DNA of 47,193 nucleotides from Treponema sp. (GCA_009782495.1 WRIX01000007.1:1-47193), one strand, 5' to 3'. Positions 31,786 through 41,469 are shown, counted from the stretch's first letter. The notes: generated by a model not told the origin, from the letters alone. Numbers and translations: made by a program.

Positions 31786-33525
31786 TTACGCTTTCTCGTA
31801 ATTCTTGTAAAGAAAGCGTCGTATTTTTTTCTGGGCGTTCTTTTCAAATTCCTCGTGACGCAGGGCAAAGTCGGCAATTTTTTTATAGACCGGAAGGCCC
31901 CGGTTTATCTGTTCTATTTCTTTTTTTACCAAAGTGTAGATCAGCTTTTCTCCCTCATCACTTAATTCCCCTTCGCCCTTTATCGCACCGGGATGATCGG
32001 CGGACAGGGTTTCACGGTTAGGTACAACCACAGCAAAGATATGTTCACCCCCGGTTTGATCTTTTCGGCCCAGAACAAGAATTTCTCCTACCACACGGGA
32101 GCTGTTAAAGTATTGCTCAATTTCTTCGGGATAAATGTTTTTACCGCCGGAGCTGACGATCAGGTTTTTCTTTCTGCCGCTTATGTAAACAAAGCCCCTG
32201 TCGTCCTGCCAGCCCAGGTCTCCGGTTAAAAGCCAGCCGTCTTCGGTAAAAACTTCTTTGGTGGCTTCGGGGTTGTTATAATACCCCAGCATGAGTGACG
32301 GAGATTTAACAATTATTTCTCCGATTCCATCTTCATTGGGATCAAGAATTTTTACTTCCGTATATTTAACCGGTAATCCCACAGAAACATTGTTCTTAAA
32401 ACCCGGAGTTCCAACGCTTATCAGCGGGCCGTTTTCGCTCATCCCATAACCGTGAAAGATGTTAAAACCAAGCGATTCAAAAAAATCCGCCGTAACAGGG
32501 TTCAGGGGACCGCCGCCCGCAACCATAATGTTAATGCTGCTTAAACCGGCTTTTTTCCGGATAAATTTCAGCATTACCCGTCCAAAACGTACACGGCTTT
32601 TCTTTGCCTGGGCAAGGGAAATACTTCGCAGTATATTAATTATCAGCCTTACCGGAGCAGGGAGTTTTTTAAGCCCTGCCTCAAGCGCATCCTTAACCTT
32701 ATCGTAAAGCAAGGGAACGGCGATAAGCAGCCTTCCTTCGGCATCACGGATATCATCAATAACCACTTTGCCGACAAGCTTTTCGACGATGATAGTTCCT
32801 GCTCCGCACACCATCGGCGCCATAAAAGAACAGGTAGTGGGATATGTATGGTGAAGCGGAAGGACATTAACAAAACGATCGTTCTGTGTAGGCTGAATGG
32901 CAAGGAGGGCGGCGCTTGTATTGGCGATAATTCCCTTGTGGGAAAGCATTACCCCTTTTGCAAAACCGGTAGTACCGGAAGTAAAGACGATGGATGCCGG
33001 ATCGTCTTCTGCAATGCTTTCTGCCGCAGGAAGATTTATTGTGTCATCCCGGCCAAAACGTTTAAAAATACCTTCATCTTCATCAATGCAAATTTTCAGA
33101 TCCGAAATGAGATCAAGTGATTGGACGAATTCTTCTTTCCGTTTTGAGTAAAAGAAAACCTTTGCCCCGGTAATATCGACAATATTTTTGCATTCTTTGT
33201 CACTCACCAGGTAGTCGATGGGAACGATGGTACAACCGGCAATGACTGTACCCATCCAAACGGTCATCCAGTCCGGACGGTTTTCCGCCCATATAGCAAC
33301 CCTGTCTCCTTTTTGGATCCCTGCCCCAATCAATCCCCGGGCTATGCGGCGGCACTCTGCGGCATAAAAACAAAAAGACCAGCGGGTAAAATCGGCCTGC
33401 TTGGCAGAACGGTAAAAAATAGCGGTTTTTTCACCATACTTTCTTTCAATGTCGTCAAGCAGGGCAATAAAATTCGGATACGCAAAATCGGGCCTATTGG
33501 CTGTATATTCATTCCAGTTTAACAT
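31786..33525 (-). CDS. AMP-dependent long-chain acyl-CoA ligase
   Basis: A 579-residue ANL-superfamily enzyme that activates a carboxylic acid to acyl-AMP and then acyl-CoA. Motifs: P-loop FTSGTTGFAKG (181-191), FHGYGMSENGP, the GDLGWQDDRGFVYISGRKKN signature, and the C-terminal Lys near AQKKIRR. The closest general type is long-chain fatty acid CoA ligase (FadD/FAA class), with membrane-association possible. Paired with the VOC gene downstream. Confidence 0.88.
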   Translation of the reverse strand: MLNWNEYTANRPDFAYPNFIALLDDIERKYGEKTAIFYRSAKQADFTRWSFCFYAAECRRIARGLIGAGIQKGDRVAIWAENRPDWMTVWMGTVIAGCTIVPIDYLVSDKECKNIVDITGAKVFFYSKRKEEFVQSLDLISDLKICIDEDEGIFKRFGRDDTINLPAAESIAEDDPASIVFTSGTTGFAKGVMLSHKGIIANTSAALLAIQPTQNDRFVNVLPLHHTYPTTCSFMAPMVCGAGTIIVEKLVGKVVIDDIRDAEGRLLIAVPLLYDKVKDALEAGLKKLPAPVRLIINILRSISLAQAKKSRVRFGRVMLKFIRKKAGLSSINIMVAGGGPLNPVTADFFESLGFNIFHGYGMSENGPLISVGTPGFKNNVSVGLPVKYTEVKILDPNEDGIGEIIVKSPSLMLGYYNNPEATKEVFTEDGWLLTGDLGWQDDRGFVYISGRKKNLIVSSGGKNIYPEEIEQYFNSSRVVGEILVLGRKDQTGGEHIFAVVVPNRETLSADHPGAIKGEGELSDEGEKLIYTLVKKEIEQINRGLPVYKKIADFALRHEEFEKNAQKKIRRFLYKNYEKA

Positions 33526-33613
33526 AATTTAATCATGACATAGAAAACCTTTAATGTCGAGGTAAAAAATCGAATTTTTGCAACTTTTTTTGTTTTTCAG
33601 GGTCTAAATTTCT

Positions 33614-34717
33614 TCACTTTAGACTAAATGTCAACTTAACCGGATTGTGGTCGGAATTCTTAAAGTCCATGTCCTGGGTTTGAATCGAAATCAGCTCGAC
33701 ATTCGGAGAAAGTATAAAGCCGTCTATAATATAAAACTCATGACCTTCGCGGCTGCCTTCGTAAGGTTTGTCGAGTGAACGGCAGCTTGGGGCGGAAGGA
33801 TCGGCGGCAAGAATCCAGTCTTCTCCAAAAAGGGAATCATCCAGTACGCCGGGGGTAAAATATTGATTTTTTTGTATGGGAAATACATCTTTCAGGGCAG
33901 GGAATACCTGGTTAAAATCGCCTCCGGCTACGACATAATTTCCCCTGGCATATTCCGCTTTCAGGAAATCGGCCAAAACTCTGGTTTGTGCTATACGGCC
34001 CGCGCCGCCTGCATCGTAGGCTTCCATGTGAAGGTTTACCAATACCAGTTCTGCACCTGGCGGGGGAGTAAAATCGCTGTTGTTGCTGTTCCCGTTTTCC
34101 TGGACGGGAATGCGCTGTACCAGGAGACAGCGTTTTAACTGGGCGATACGTTCCGGCCAGGGAAAGGATGAGGGAAGGCTTATCCGTTCTGCAGTGCCCC
34201 CGTAACTGTTAAGGATAAGAAGGCCGCTTTCTACTTTTCCGATAAAGTGAGGAAAGGGAACTGGAACAAAGGGACAATTAAAGTTCAGGGCAAAAGCGGA
34301 AGATCCTTTCCAGGTTTCGGAAAAATATTCAACCTGATTTACCCCATAAGAACGCCTGGAATTAACATCAACTTCCTGTAAAAAGATAATATCCGGGACA
34401 ACAGCCGAAAAGTAAGCCTGAATAGCCCACATATTTTCCTCTACACTTCTTGCATAGGCAGGACGGACTCCGTTGCCCCCATCCATAAAAAAATCCTGTT
34501 TTGCATCAAGTGAAGCATAACCAATATTCCAGGAATACAGTTCTATAGGCTGAAAACGGACCGGCCGCTGTGAAAGGACAGGAGTAACCTCTACCGCTTC
34601 CCAATCGGCAGGTTTGTATTCCCTGGAAGAAAGCCACATAATTCCCATTCCTGCCAGAATACAGAGAAAAACTATAATACCTAAAACAACAAGAGCTATT
34701 ATCAATGGTTTCGGCAT
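33614..34717 (-). CDS. Membrane-anchored endonuclease/exonuclease/phosphatase family protein
   Basis: A 367-residue EEP-superfamily enzyme with one N-terminal membrane helix (about residues 6-28), so the catalytic domain should face the periplasm. Catalytic motifs in order: YSWNIGYAS, FLQEVDV (Glu for metal), VNLHMEAYD, VVAGGDFNQVFP and the C-terminal NSDHNPV His. Members include sphingomyelinases, DNases and phosphoinositide phosphatases; the substrate is not readable here. A second EEP protein is encoded at 40315. Confidence 0.85.
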   Translation of the reverse strand: MPKPLIIALVVLGIIVFLCILAGMGIMWLSSREYKPADWEAVEVTPVLSQRPVRFQPIELYSWNIGYASLDAKQDFFMDGGNGVRPAYARSVEENMWAIQAYFSAVVPDIIFLQEVDVNSRRSYGVNQVEYFSETWKGSSAFALNFNCPFVPVPFPHFIGKVESGLLILNSYGGTAERISLPSSFPWPERIAQLKRCLLVQRIPVQENGNSNNSDFTPPPGAELVLVNLHMEAYDAGGAGRIAQTRVLADFLKAEYARGNYVVAGGDFNQVFPALKDVFPIQKNQYFTPGVLDDSLFGEDWILAADPSAPSCRSLDKPYEGSREGHEFYIIDGFILSPNVELISIQTQDMDFKNSDHNPVKLTFSLK

Positions 34718-34769
34718 CTGCTACAAGCTTAGCATAAAATCACCGTCTTTTGGTATACCAAAAAAAATG

Positions 34770-35540
34770 CTACTTTAATTCCGCATCCATTTTGGATTGA
34801 AGGTTTTTTTGAATGTAGGTTCTGATTTTTGTTTTGACTGCCGGATCGATCTTTTGGGAAAAAACCAGGACATAAACCTTGTCTGTTTCATCCATACGGG
34901 AACCAAAGACAATTCCTTCGGCTTTTAAGAGTGTACTCTGGAGCTTTATCTGAATGTCGTGAAGCAGAGAATTTTTTTCAAGCTCCGGATCCTGGGCAAA
35001 AACGCAGGAAAGACCGACAACACTGATATCACGAATTTCACCGGTTACAAAAGCGCCGTTATTGGGGACATTAATTGTTGTCATGGTTTCGCCGCGGGTA
35101 TCGGCACGGATATATTTACGGCGGCCTCTTGCATCGCCGGCGATGAGTATATCTGACAAGGTTTTAATTACTCTTGGCTTTTCCAGCTTAACGGGAATAA
35201 AGCCGCATTCAACATTCAGGGTATTAAGGTAGAGTTTACGGGATTCTTCATTGCTGGTGTTGGATAGTACCCCGATTTTAACTTCTTTGGTTGCCTCATC
35301 TCCCATAACAGAACGAATCCAGGCTTCCCATTTTGCCGAAGAGAGCGTTTCGTCGATGCTTGCAAATACGAAAGAATCGGGGTATTTTTTTAAGACCCTT
35401 TTAAGTTTATCTTCGTCTTTGACTATGTAGACTTCATGTTCCTGCTGGGCAAGTTCGGAGATAATTTCATTTTGAGTAAAAGCCGAAGGATGAATAAAAA
35501 ATATTTTTCTTCCTGTAAATGCAGTATTGCCATCAGCCAT
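34770..35540 (-). CDS. PilZ-domain protein with N-terminal receiver-like domain
   Basis: A 256-residue protein. Residues 1-125 look like a degenerate receiver fold (KIFFIHPSAF start, FVFASIDETL). Residues about 138-245 form a PilZ domain with GRRKYIRAD (the RxxxR-type c-di-GMP loop) and EIRDISVVGLS (D/NxSxxG). It likely senses cyclic di-GMP and may affect motility. Its ATG is only six bases from the start of the divergent apbE gene; no ribosome site is visible. Confidence 0.78.
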   Translation of the reverse strand: MADGNTAFTGRKIFFIHPSAFTQNEIISELAQQEHEVYIVKDEDKLKRVLKKYPDSFVFASIDETLSSAKWEAWIRSVMGDEATKEVKIGVLSNTSNEESRKLYLNTLNVECGFIPVKLEKPRVIKTLSDILIAGDARGRRKYIRADTRGETMTTINVPNNGAFVTGEIRDISVVGLSCVFAQDPELEKNSLLHDIQIKLQSTLLKAEGIVFGSRMDETDKVYVLVFSQKIDPAVKTKIRTYIQKNLQSKMDAELK

Positions 35541-35546
35541 GAATTT

Positions 35547-36617
35547 ATGATAATTGAAATAATAGTGATTCGCAAGTGTTTTTCCATTGCTGTGCTTTAT
35601 TCTATTCTCTTAATGTTCCTTGCCGCATGTTCACCTAAAAACCGTTCCATTGACGCGCAGGGTGAATTTGTTATGGGTACGTACTGCCGGATAGACCTCT
35701 TTGAAGACGGGAGCCCGGCCCTGTACAATAAGCTTTTTACACGGCTTGAGGAGCTGGAAAAGATCTTCAGTGCAAACAGGGATGATTCGGAGTTAGCCGG
35801 AGTTAATCGGAATGCGGGCATCGAAGCAGTGGAAATTTCGGCGGAATTATTTACTGTTCTGGAACGGGCGCTTTACTTTGCCGAAGCTACAGACGGCGCT
35901 TTTGATCCGACTATAGGGCCTCTGGTAAAACTGTGGGGTATAGGTACGGAGTATGCCCGTATTCCGCCGGACATGGAAATTGCCGCTGCCCTGGCGCTGG
36001 TTAATTGGAAAGAACTGGAGTTAACCGCAGGAATTAAGGAAGATTTACCTATTGCCGGAACAGCTTTCCTGAAAAAAAAGGGGATGGCTCTGGATTTGGG
36101 CGCTATTGCCAAGGGTTATGCTGCCGATGACCTTGTTTCCATTCTGAAGGAAGCGGGCATTAAGCGGGCTGTCATTAACCTGGGCGGGAATGTCTATGTA
36201 TGGGGAAAGAAGGACAACGGAAAGCCCTGGAATGTCGGAGTACAGGATCCTGCCGCCGAACGCGGAAATTATTTGGGGATCCTGGAACTGGAAAGGAGCA
36301 TATCGGTTGTAAGCTCAGGTATGTATGAGCGGTTCTTTACCGGGGACGATGGCAAGCATTACCACCATATCCTGGAACTAACGGAAAACGGGCGGGGAAA
36401 GCGGGGTTATCCGGCAGAAAACGGCATCCTTTCCGCCACTGTCATTGCCGTCTCGTCCATGGATGCAGATGCCCTTTCCACCTCATGTTTTGTTTTGGGT
36501 TATAGCAGGGGAATGGCTTTAGCCCTGGCCAATGGTGCAGAGATCGTATATATAGAAGAAAAAGAAATTCGAGGGAGTCCGGGAGCCATGTCGATCTTTA
36601 CCCTGACCAGCCATTGA
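35547..36617 (+). CDS. apbE: FAD:protein FMN transferase ApbE, lipoprotein
   Basis: ApbE covalently attaches FMN to Thr of target proteins such as Rnf/Nqr subunits, on the periplasmic side. Signal plus lipobox LAAC is followed by MGTYCRIDLFED, DGAFDPTIGPLVKLWG, LDLGAIAKGYAAD, INLGGNVYVWG, SSGMYERFF and DADALSTSCFVLG, all standard ApbE motifs. I start at ATG 35547; GTG 35565 would give a cleaner signal peptide. Upstream in-frame codons exist but run into the divergent PilZ gene. Confidence 0.88.
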   Translation: MIIEIIVIRKCFSIAVLYSILLMFLAACSPKNRSIDAQGEFVMGTYCRIDLFEDGSPALYNKLFTRLEELEKIFSANRDDSELAGVNRNAGIEAVEISAELFTVLERALYFAEATDGAFDPTIGPLVKLWGIGTEYARIPPDMEIAAALALVNWKELELTAGIKEDLPIAGTAFLKKKGMALDLGAIAKGYAADDLVSILKEAGIKRAVINLGGNVYVWGKKDNGKPWNVGVQDPAAERGNYLGILELERSISVVSSGMYERFFTGDDGKHYHHILELTENGRGKRGYPAENGILSATVIAVSSMDADALSTSCFVLGYSRGMALALANGAEIVYIEEKEIRGSPGAMSIFTLTSH

Positions 36618-36643
36618 CCTTTTTCCGATTCCGTGAATAATAA
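36614..36643 (+). promoter_or_regulatory. Promoter of the rpmH operon
   Basis: TTGACC at 36614-36619, overlapping the apbE stop codon, and TAATAA at 36638-36643 (18-base spacer). The resulting leader of about 110 bases before rpmH has some self-complementarity, but no defined regulator site is evident. Confidence 0.5.
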
Positions 36644-36762
36644 AAGTACAGGTATGAATCCAGTGGACCCGGCGTCCGGTATTTTCCACAGAGCGAGCCT
36701 TGGTAAGCGAAGGTTCCCCTTTGGAAGGGCGGCGGTTTCCTGAATATAGAGGAGTTGTTCTC

Positions 36763-36918
36763 ATGAAGCGGACTTATCAGCCCAGTAAAGTAAAACGGAA
36801 CCGCAAATTTGGCTTTAGGGCGCGAATGAAGACCAAGGGAGGGCGGCTTGTATTAAAGCGCCGCAGGGCCAAGGGACGGTACAAACTTTCCGTTGCTGAC
36901 GAAAAGAAACCCTATTAG
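36763..36918 (+). CDS. rpmH: 50S ribosomal protein L34
   Basis: A 51-residue L34, essentially the textbook sequence: [20 protein letters not shown] at the start, then the [13 protein letters not shown] core and a basic end. AGAGGAG eight bases upstream fixes the ATG at 36763. It opens the conserved rpmH-rnpA-yidD-yidC-jag cluster often found near a replication origin; no dnaA is in the window. Confidence 0.97.
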   Translation: MKRTYQPSKVKRNRKFGFRARMKTKGGRLVLKRRRAKGRYKLSVADEKKPY

Positions 36919-36988
36919 CAGTTCTTCACCGGAAGAGAACCGTGCAGACTGTTGTTCGTGCCGCGAACATTCGTTTGCCCGGCAGAGT

Positions 36989-37390
36989 ATGCCGGTTCTA
37001 TTGCCGGAAAAACAAGACAGCGGCAGATTCAGAAGCGAAGAGCATCTGAAGAAAAGGGTTGAAATTACCGGGGTTTTTAAAAAAGGACGGACAGTCGGTT
37101 GTTCCGGAATCAAGCTGTTTTTTTTGGCTAATGAATTATCCAATAACCGTATCGTCATTACTTTTACACGGAAATACGGAAATGCGGTGCAGCGAAACCG
37201 GAGGCGGCGGCTTGTACGGGAGGCTTATCGTTTAATGAAGGGCGGACTTAAAACCGGCTATGATTTGGTTTTTCTAATCTACCCCAGAACGGAAAGACCT
37301 CCTTCAAAACAGAGGGCTGAGTTTTCGGAAACTGCTGTGCAGCTAAAAATCCTTTTTAAAAAGGCGGGAATGATTCGCCAAGAGGAATAA
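36989..37390 (+). CDS. rnpA: Ribonuclease P protein component
   Basis: The protein subunit of RNase P, which matures tRNA 5' ends. Family features: HLKKRVEITGVFKKGRTV, then ITFTRKYGNAVQRNRRRRLVREAYR, the RNR signature. I use ATG 36989 (133 residues), leaving about 20 residues before the core. The frame is open further up to a TTG at 36893 inside rpmH, so a longer form overlapping rpmH is possible. The next gene overlaps its stop (TAATG). Confidence 0.88.
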   Translation: MPVLLPEKQDSGRFRSEEHLKKRVEITGVFKKGRTVGCSGIKLFFLANELSNNRIVITFTRKYGNAVQRNRRRRLVREAYRLMKGGLKTGYDLVFLIYPRTERPPSKQRAEFSETAVQLKILFKKAGMIRQEE

Positions 37391-37602
37391 TGATCAAAAA
37401 ATTGGTTTTATTTTTAATTTGGTTTTATCAAAAAGCTGTCTCTCCTTATCTCCGGCCCAGGTGCCGCTATTATCCGAGTTGTTCGCATTATGCCGGTGAA
37501 TCGGTGCAAAAGTACGGAGTATGGAAGGGTTTATATATGGCTCTAAAGCGGATTATTCGCTGTCATCCACTTCATGAGGGCGGCTATGATCCGGTATTAT
37601 AA
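37390..37602 (+). CDS. yidD: Membrane protein insertion efficiency factor YidD
   Basis: A 70-residue YidD with the family pattern YQKAVSPYLRPRCRYYPSCS followed by HYA and CHPLHEGGYDPV. It assists YidC-dependent membrane insertion. Its ATG overlaps the rnpA stop, and it lies 62 bases before yidC. Confidence 0.95.
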   Translation: MIKKLVLFLIWFYQKAVSPYLRPRCRYYPSCSHYAGESVQKYGVWKGLYMALKRIIRCHPLHEGGYDPVL

Positions 37603-37664
37603 TCAAAGTTTTTTCAGGACTACCAGAGTTTTGAAAAAGCTCAACCAACAGGATTTTATGTAAT

Positions 37665-39485
37665 ATGGAAAAGAATACATTACTGGCAGTTGTCTTATCT
37701 TCTGTAATAATTTTTGTTTGGCTGCTTTTTGTTCAGCCTAAGCTGTTTCCGCCGGAAGCGGAACAGGGTACAGGCCAGAGTACGGAAACAGAAGCTCCGG
37801 TTCAGGTTACTCCGGTTCAAACTGTACAACCTTCCGCAGTACAGCCTGTTGAAGATGTCCAAACAGAAGTGCAGGATGCTGCGCTTTCCGATGCTTCAAC
37901 TGAAGAAACTTCGGCGGAAACAACGCCTCCCGTTCCGGAAAAAGAAGAGCGGATCACTATAGAAACGGATATTATCAGAGCAGTGTTAAGCAGTGTTGGC
38001 GGAGATTTGGTTTCCTTTAAGCTTAAAGAACACAGCGATAACGGCGAGATGGTAGAGATGATTCTTCCGTCTGTTTTTGAAAACGGACAGGAAAGGGAAA
38101 ACCACGCTTTTACCATTGCTTTCGGCGGAATTGACGCTCAGCCTGCGGCGGTAAATTTTCGAGTATCGCGTCCTTCGCCGCTTTCCGTGGAATTTTCCCG
38201 GGAATTTCTCATGGCGGGCAGTACGGAAACCTTTACTCTGACGAAGCGTTATGAATTCAGAAACGGAGAATATATGTTCCAGCTTGCCGTTTCGGTTTCA
38301 GGGACAACGCCGCTCAATTTCGGCAATGCCGCCTATACCCTGGGTTTTGGCCCCCAAATCGGACCGGGTTTCCAAAAGCTCGACAACCGCTATGAATACC
38401 GCCATTATTATTCACTTGTTAATGGAAAGCGGAATAATGTTAAATTAAACACTCCTGTAGATTCCCGCTTTACCTGGGCGGCAATTGCCGGCAAGTACTT
38501 TACTGCCATTGTTATACCCGATACTTCGTACACGCTTACCTTTTCCGACAGAAGCGAGCCGGGGATCCCTTCCGCTTCACGTATGTACTTAACACGGCCT
38601 CCCTTATCCACTGCCGCAAACAGCGATGTGTTTCATTTTTATCTGGGTCCCAAAAACCAGGACAACCTGGGACGTTATGATACAGGGGACAACAGCTTCA
38701 GGCTTCGGGAACTGGACTTTACAAAAGCTGCAAGTACAAGCGGAATCCTGGGTCCTCTGGAAACGCTTCTTAAGTGGCTCCTTAAAGTATGTTATAAACT
38801 TGTTCATAATTACGGCGGAGCGATCATACTGCTTACCCTGATGGTTAAACTTTTGCTGTTCCCTCTGACCAAAAAAAGTTCCGAAATGAGCATTAAGATG
38901 CAGACGCTTGCCCCCAAGATCAAGGAACTTCAGGCAAAATACAAGGATAATCCCGCAAAGATGAATGCAGAGCTTGGTGCGCTTTACAAAAAGGAAGGCC
39001 ATAATCCCATGTCCGGCTGTCTTCCTTTATTAATCCAAATGCCATTGCTTTTTGCCATGTACAACCTGTTTAATAATCATTTTGATTTACGCGGCGCCAT
39101 GTTTATTCCGGGCTGGATCCCCGACCTTTCTCTGCCTGAATCGGTTATGCAGTTTGGGACGCCTTTACCGCTTTTGGGCTGGGACAGCCTCAGGCTTCTT
39201 CCTTTTATTTATGTTGGTTCCCAGTTGCTTTACGGTGCGGCCACAAGAACCCCCGAACAACAGGGTAATCCATCAATGAAGATTATGTTATACGTTATGC
39301 CGATAATGTTCTTCTTTATACTTTACAATGTTCCTTCCGGGCTTTTGGTTTTCTGGATCTTTTCCAATGTATTTACGCTGATCCAGCAGGTCATACTGAA
39401 TAAATATATGGCTGCAAAAAAAACGGCTGCGGTTGAAGAAGAACGGGATACGGTAATTGCTCCCCGGCGAAAAAAGAAACGCTGA
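37665..39485 (+). CDS. yidC: Membrane protein insertase YidC
   Basis: A 606-residue YidC of the Gram-negative type. An N-terminal membrane anchor (residues 6-24) precedes a Pro/Thr/Glu-rich linker and a large periplasmic beta domain (about 95-345). The insertase core follows with VKLLLFPLTKKSSEMSIKMQ, an NPMSGCLPLLIQMPLLFAMY motif and further membrane helices, ending in a basic RRKKKR tail. Confidence 0.96.
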   Translation: MEKNTLLAVVLSSVIIFVWLLFVQPKLFPPEAEQGTGQSTETEAPVQVTPVQTVQPSAVQPVEDVQTEVQDAALSDASTEETSAETTPPVPEKEERITIETDIIRAVLSSVGGDLVSFKLKEHSDNGEMVEMILPSVFENGQERENHAFTIAFGGIDAQPAAVNFRVSRPSPLSVEFSREFLMAGSTETFTLTKRYEFRNGEYMFQLAVSVSGTTPLNFGNAAYTLGFGPQIGPGFQKLDNRYEYRHYYSLVNGKRNNVKLNTPVDSRFTWAAIAGKYFTAIVIPDTSYTLTFSDRSEPGIPSASRMYLTRPPLSTAANSDVFHFYLGPKNQDNLGRYDTGDNSFRLRELDFTKAASTSGILGPLETLLKWLLKVCYKLVHNYGGAIILLTLMVKLLLFPLTKKSSEMSIKMQTLAPKIKELQAKYKDNPAKMNAELGALYKKEGHNPMSGCLPLLIQMPLLFAMYNLFNNHFDLRGAMFIPGWIPDLSLPESVMQFGTPLPLLGWDSLRLLPFIYVGSQLLYGAATRTPEQQGNPSMKIMLYVMPIMFFFILYNVPSGLLVFWIFSNVFTLIQQVILNKYMAAKKTAAVEEERDTVIAPRRKKKR

Positions 39486-39509
39486 TAACGGTTAAGAGAG
39501 GTATTTATT

Positions 39510-40229
39510 ATGATATATGAATTTGAAGGCCGAACAGAAAAAGAAGCCATAGACAAGGCTGCGGCAGAACTCGGAATGGAAAAAGATCAATTTGACGTAG
39601 AAATACTGGAAACCCAAAGATCCGGTTTGTTCAAGAAAGGCTTTGTAAAGATTCAGGTGCATACCGATGCATCTGTTCCGGTTAAGCCGCGGAACTTTTC
39701 GAACGAAGAAAGGCCCAGGTCTTCAAAGTCCGCAGCTAGTGAAAGAAAAAACAGAGAACCCGGTTCATCCGATGATTTTGAAGGAACAATGGCCGGTTTT
39801 GTGGAAACGCTTATTGAGCGTATGGGTTATCCGGGAAAAGTTTCCGTACTCTACCGGGAAGAAAACAAGCTTGGACTGAAAATCGAATCGGAATATTCCT
39901 CTATTCTGATTGGTAAAAAAGGAAAGAACCTTGATGCCCTCCAGCTTCTGACCAACATTTATGCGGGCAGACAGGGCCGGGAAGAAATGAGGATCATCCT
40001 GGACAGCGAAAATTACCGTTTGCGAAGGGAAGAATCGCTTGTACGGCTGGCATATACTGTGGCAGACAAGGTACGTGAAAGCAGAAGTTCAATTTTACTG
40101 GAACCGATGAATCCTTTTGACCGGCGGCTTATTCATACAACCCTGAACGATATTTCCGATGTGGAAACCAAAAGTGAAGGTGAAGGTTTGTATAAACAAG
40201 TTCGGGTCTACTACCGGGGTTTCAGATAA
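39510..40229 (+). CDS. jag: Jag/KhpB RNA-binding protein
   Basis: A 239-residue Jag protein: N-terminal Jag_N (residues 1-50, YEFEGRTEKEAIDKAAAELG), a charged linker, a KH domain (about 95-165, with ILIGKKGKNLDALQLLTN) and a C-terminal R3H domain (about 175-235, FDRRLIHTTL). It binds RNA and is linked to cell elongation and envelope synthesis in other bacteria. It closes the yidC cluster. Confidence 0.94.
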   Translation: MIYEFEGRTEKEAIDKAAAELGMEKDQFDVEILETQRSGLFKKGFVKIQVHTDASVPVKPRNFSNEERPRSSKSAASERKNREPGSSDDFEGTMAGFVETLIERMGYPGKVSVLYREENKLGLKIESEYSSILIGKKGKNLDALQLLTNIYAGRQGREEMRIILDSENYRLRREESLVRLAYTVADKVRESRSSILLEPMNPFDRRLIHTTLNDISDVETKSEGEGLYKQVRVYYRGFR

Positions 40230-40264
40230 AGCGTCATTTATAAACCGGCGGTTAAAAATAACAC

Positions 40265-40295
40265 TGCAGTTTTTGGACCAAGTCCAAAAACTGCA
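40265..40295. terminator. Bidirectional terminator between jag and EEP lipoprotein gene
   Basis: Perfect 14-base arms TGCAGTTTTTGGAC (40265-40278) and GTCCAAAAACTGCA (40282-40295) with a three-base loop, between convergent genes. T-rich stretches lie inside the stem on both strands. Confidence 0.75.
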
Positions 40296-40314
40296 ATACT
40301 AACTGAAAAACCTG

Positions 40315-41469
40315 CTACTGTCTTTTGTTAAGGATCAACACAATCGGCAGATGATCTGAAAGGCCGTTACCGGTGCGCGGATTGTAGGTATTTGGATGAC
40401 CGGCTGCATTGGCAAAAGGCGGTTCAGAGAGCACCCGGAAGTATCCGTAACTTAATTCATGCCCATTGAACAATGCAGAATTAAGCAAAAAATGATCGAT
40501 GGTTTCCCATTCGTCCTTGTAATAATAGGAACCCGCACTATTACTTTGGGTTTCCAATAGGCCTTCTTCCAATTCATACCAAGGTGAATAAACCGATGTT
40601 CCGGACGCTGTAAAGAAATTCGGTTTGGGCGGCTTTTCTCTGCTTAAAACAAGAAAGTCCCTAAAATCCGATCGGACGCCTGCCGGAGCTTTCTGTATCA
40701 GCGCCGCCGCTTCTTCAGTGTCCGGAAGCAGAGCGCAGGGATAAGCAGCCCCAATACGGGAAAATTCATCATAATTCTCGTTTAAATCTCCCAAAATAAT
40801 CACCGGTGTTCCCGCTCTTTCCGCTTCGATTTCGGCAAGCCGCCTTGCAATCAGCGCCGATCCTGCCCGCCGCAGGCTTTCGGTTTTTTTCTCTCCTCCG
40901 AGTTTTGATTTCCAATGGCAGACCAACAGCACCAGCGGCCCGGATCCTGTATCAACCCATACTTCCGCAACAGGCCGCGGTATACTGCTGTTCTCTAAAT
41001 GGAATGAATGAACCCTGGTTTCGATAAAAGGCAGAGCACTCAGCACTCCCATGCCAATGGGAACAGACTGAAACGAATCATCATCCTGCCAGGTATCGGC
41101 AGGATAGACCGGGGTACCGGCAAAGAAGGACCATTTGTAATTCAAGCATGAACTGTCTGCCAAATCCAGTATAACGCCTTCGTTCTCCACTTCAATTAAA
41201 GCAAGAATATCCGGGTTTAGTCGGCTGTCACCTTTCAGCGCTGCTGTTATACTTTGGAGTCTGGCCTGGTATTTTTCGCTATTCCAGCCGGTACCGTTTT
41301 TAAACTCGTCATATTCAAAGCCATTATCGGTTCCGTCAAACAGGTTTTGAACATTCCAGCTGACGATAGTAAGATGGTTTGCACTTGTTTCCGATTGCGC
41401 AAAGGAACAACCTGACAGAAGCAGTATCAGGAAAAGTACATAAACCTGATAATAAAAAGATCGTTTCAT
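40315..41469 (-). CDS. EEP-family nuclease/phosphatase lipoprotein
   Basis: A 384-residue lipoprotein with a signal peptide ending in lipobox LLLSGC (Cys near 21) and an endonuclease/exonuclease/phosphatase domain: IVSWNVQNLFDG, DILALIEVENE, LLVCHWKSKLGG, VIILGDLNENYDE and the C-terminal LSDHLPIV His. It is likely an exported nuclease or phosphodiesterase. ATG 41469 follows AGGAGG by five bases. Its motif set (CHWKSK) suggests a nuclease role more than the homologue at 33614. Confidence 0.87.
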   Translation of the reverse strand: MKRSFYYQVYVLFLILLLSGCSFAQSETSANHLTIVSWNVQNLFDGTDNGFEYDEFKNGTGWNSEKYQARLQSITAALKGDSRLNPDILALIEVENEGVILDLADSSCLNYKWSFFAGTPVYPADTWQDDDSFQSVPIGMGVLSALPFIETRVHSFHLENSSIPRPVAEVWVDTGSGPLVLLVCHWKSKLGGEKKTESLRRAGSALIARRLAEIEAERAGTPVIILGDLNENYDEFSRIGAAYPCALLPDTEEAAALIQKAPAGVRSDFRDFLVLSREKPPKPNFFTASGTSVYSPWYELEEGLLETQSNSAGSYYYKDEWETIDHFLLNSALFNGHELSYGYFRVLSEPPFANAAGHPNTYNPRTGNGLSDHLPIVLILNKRQ

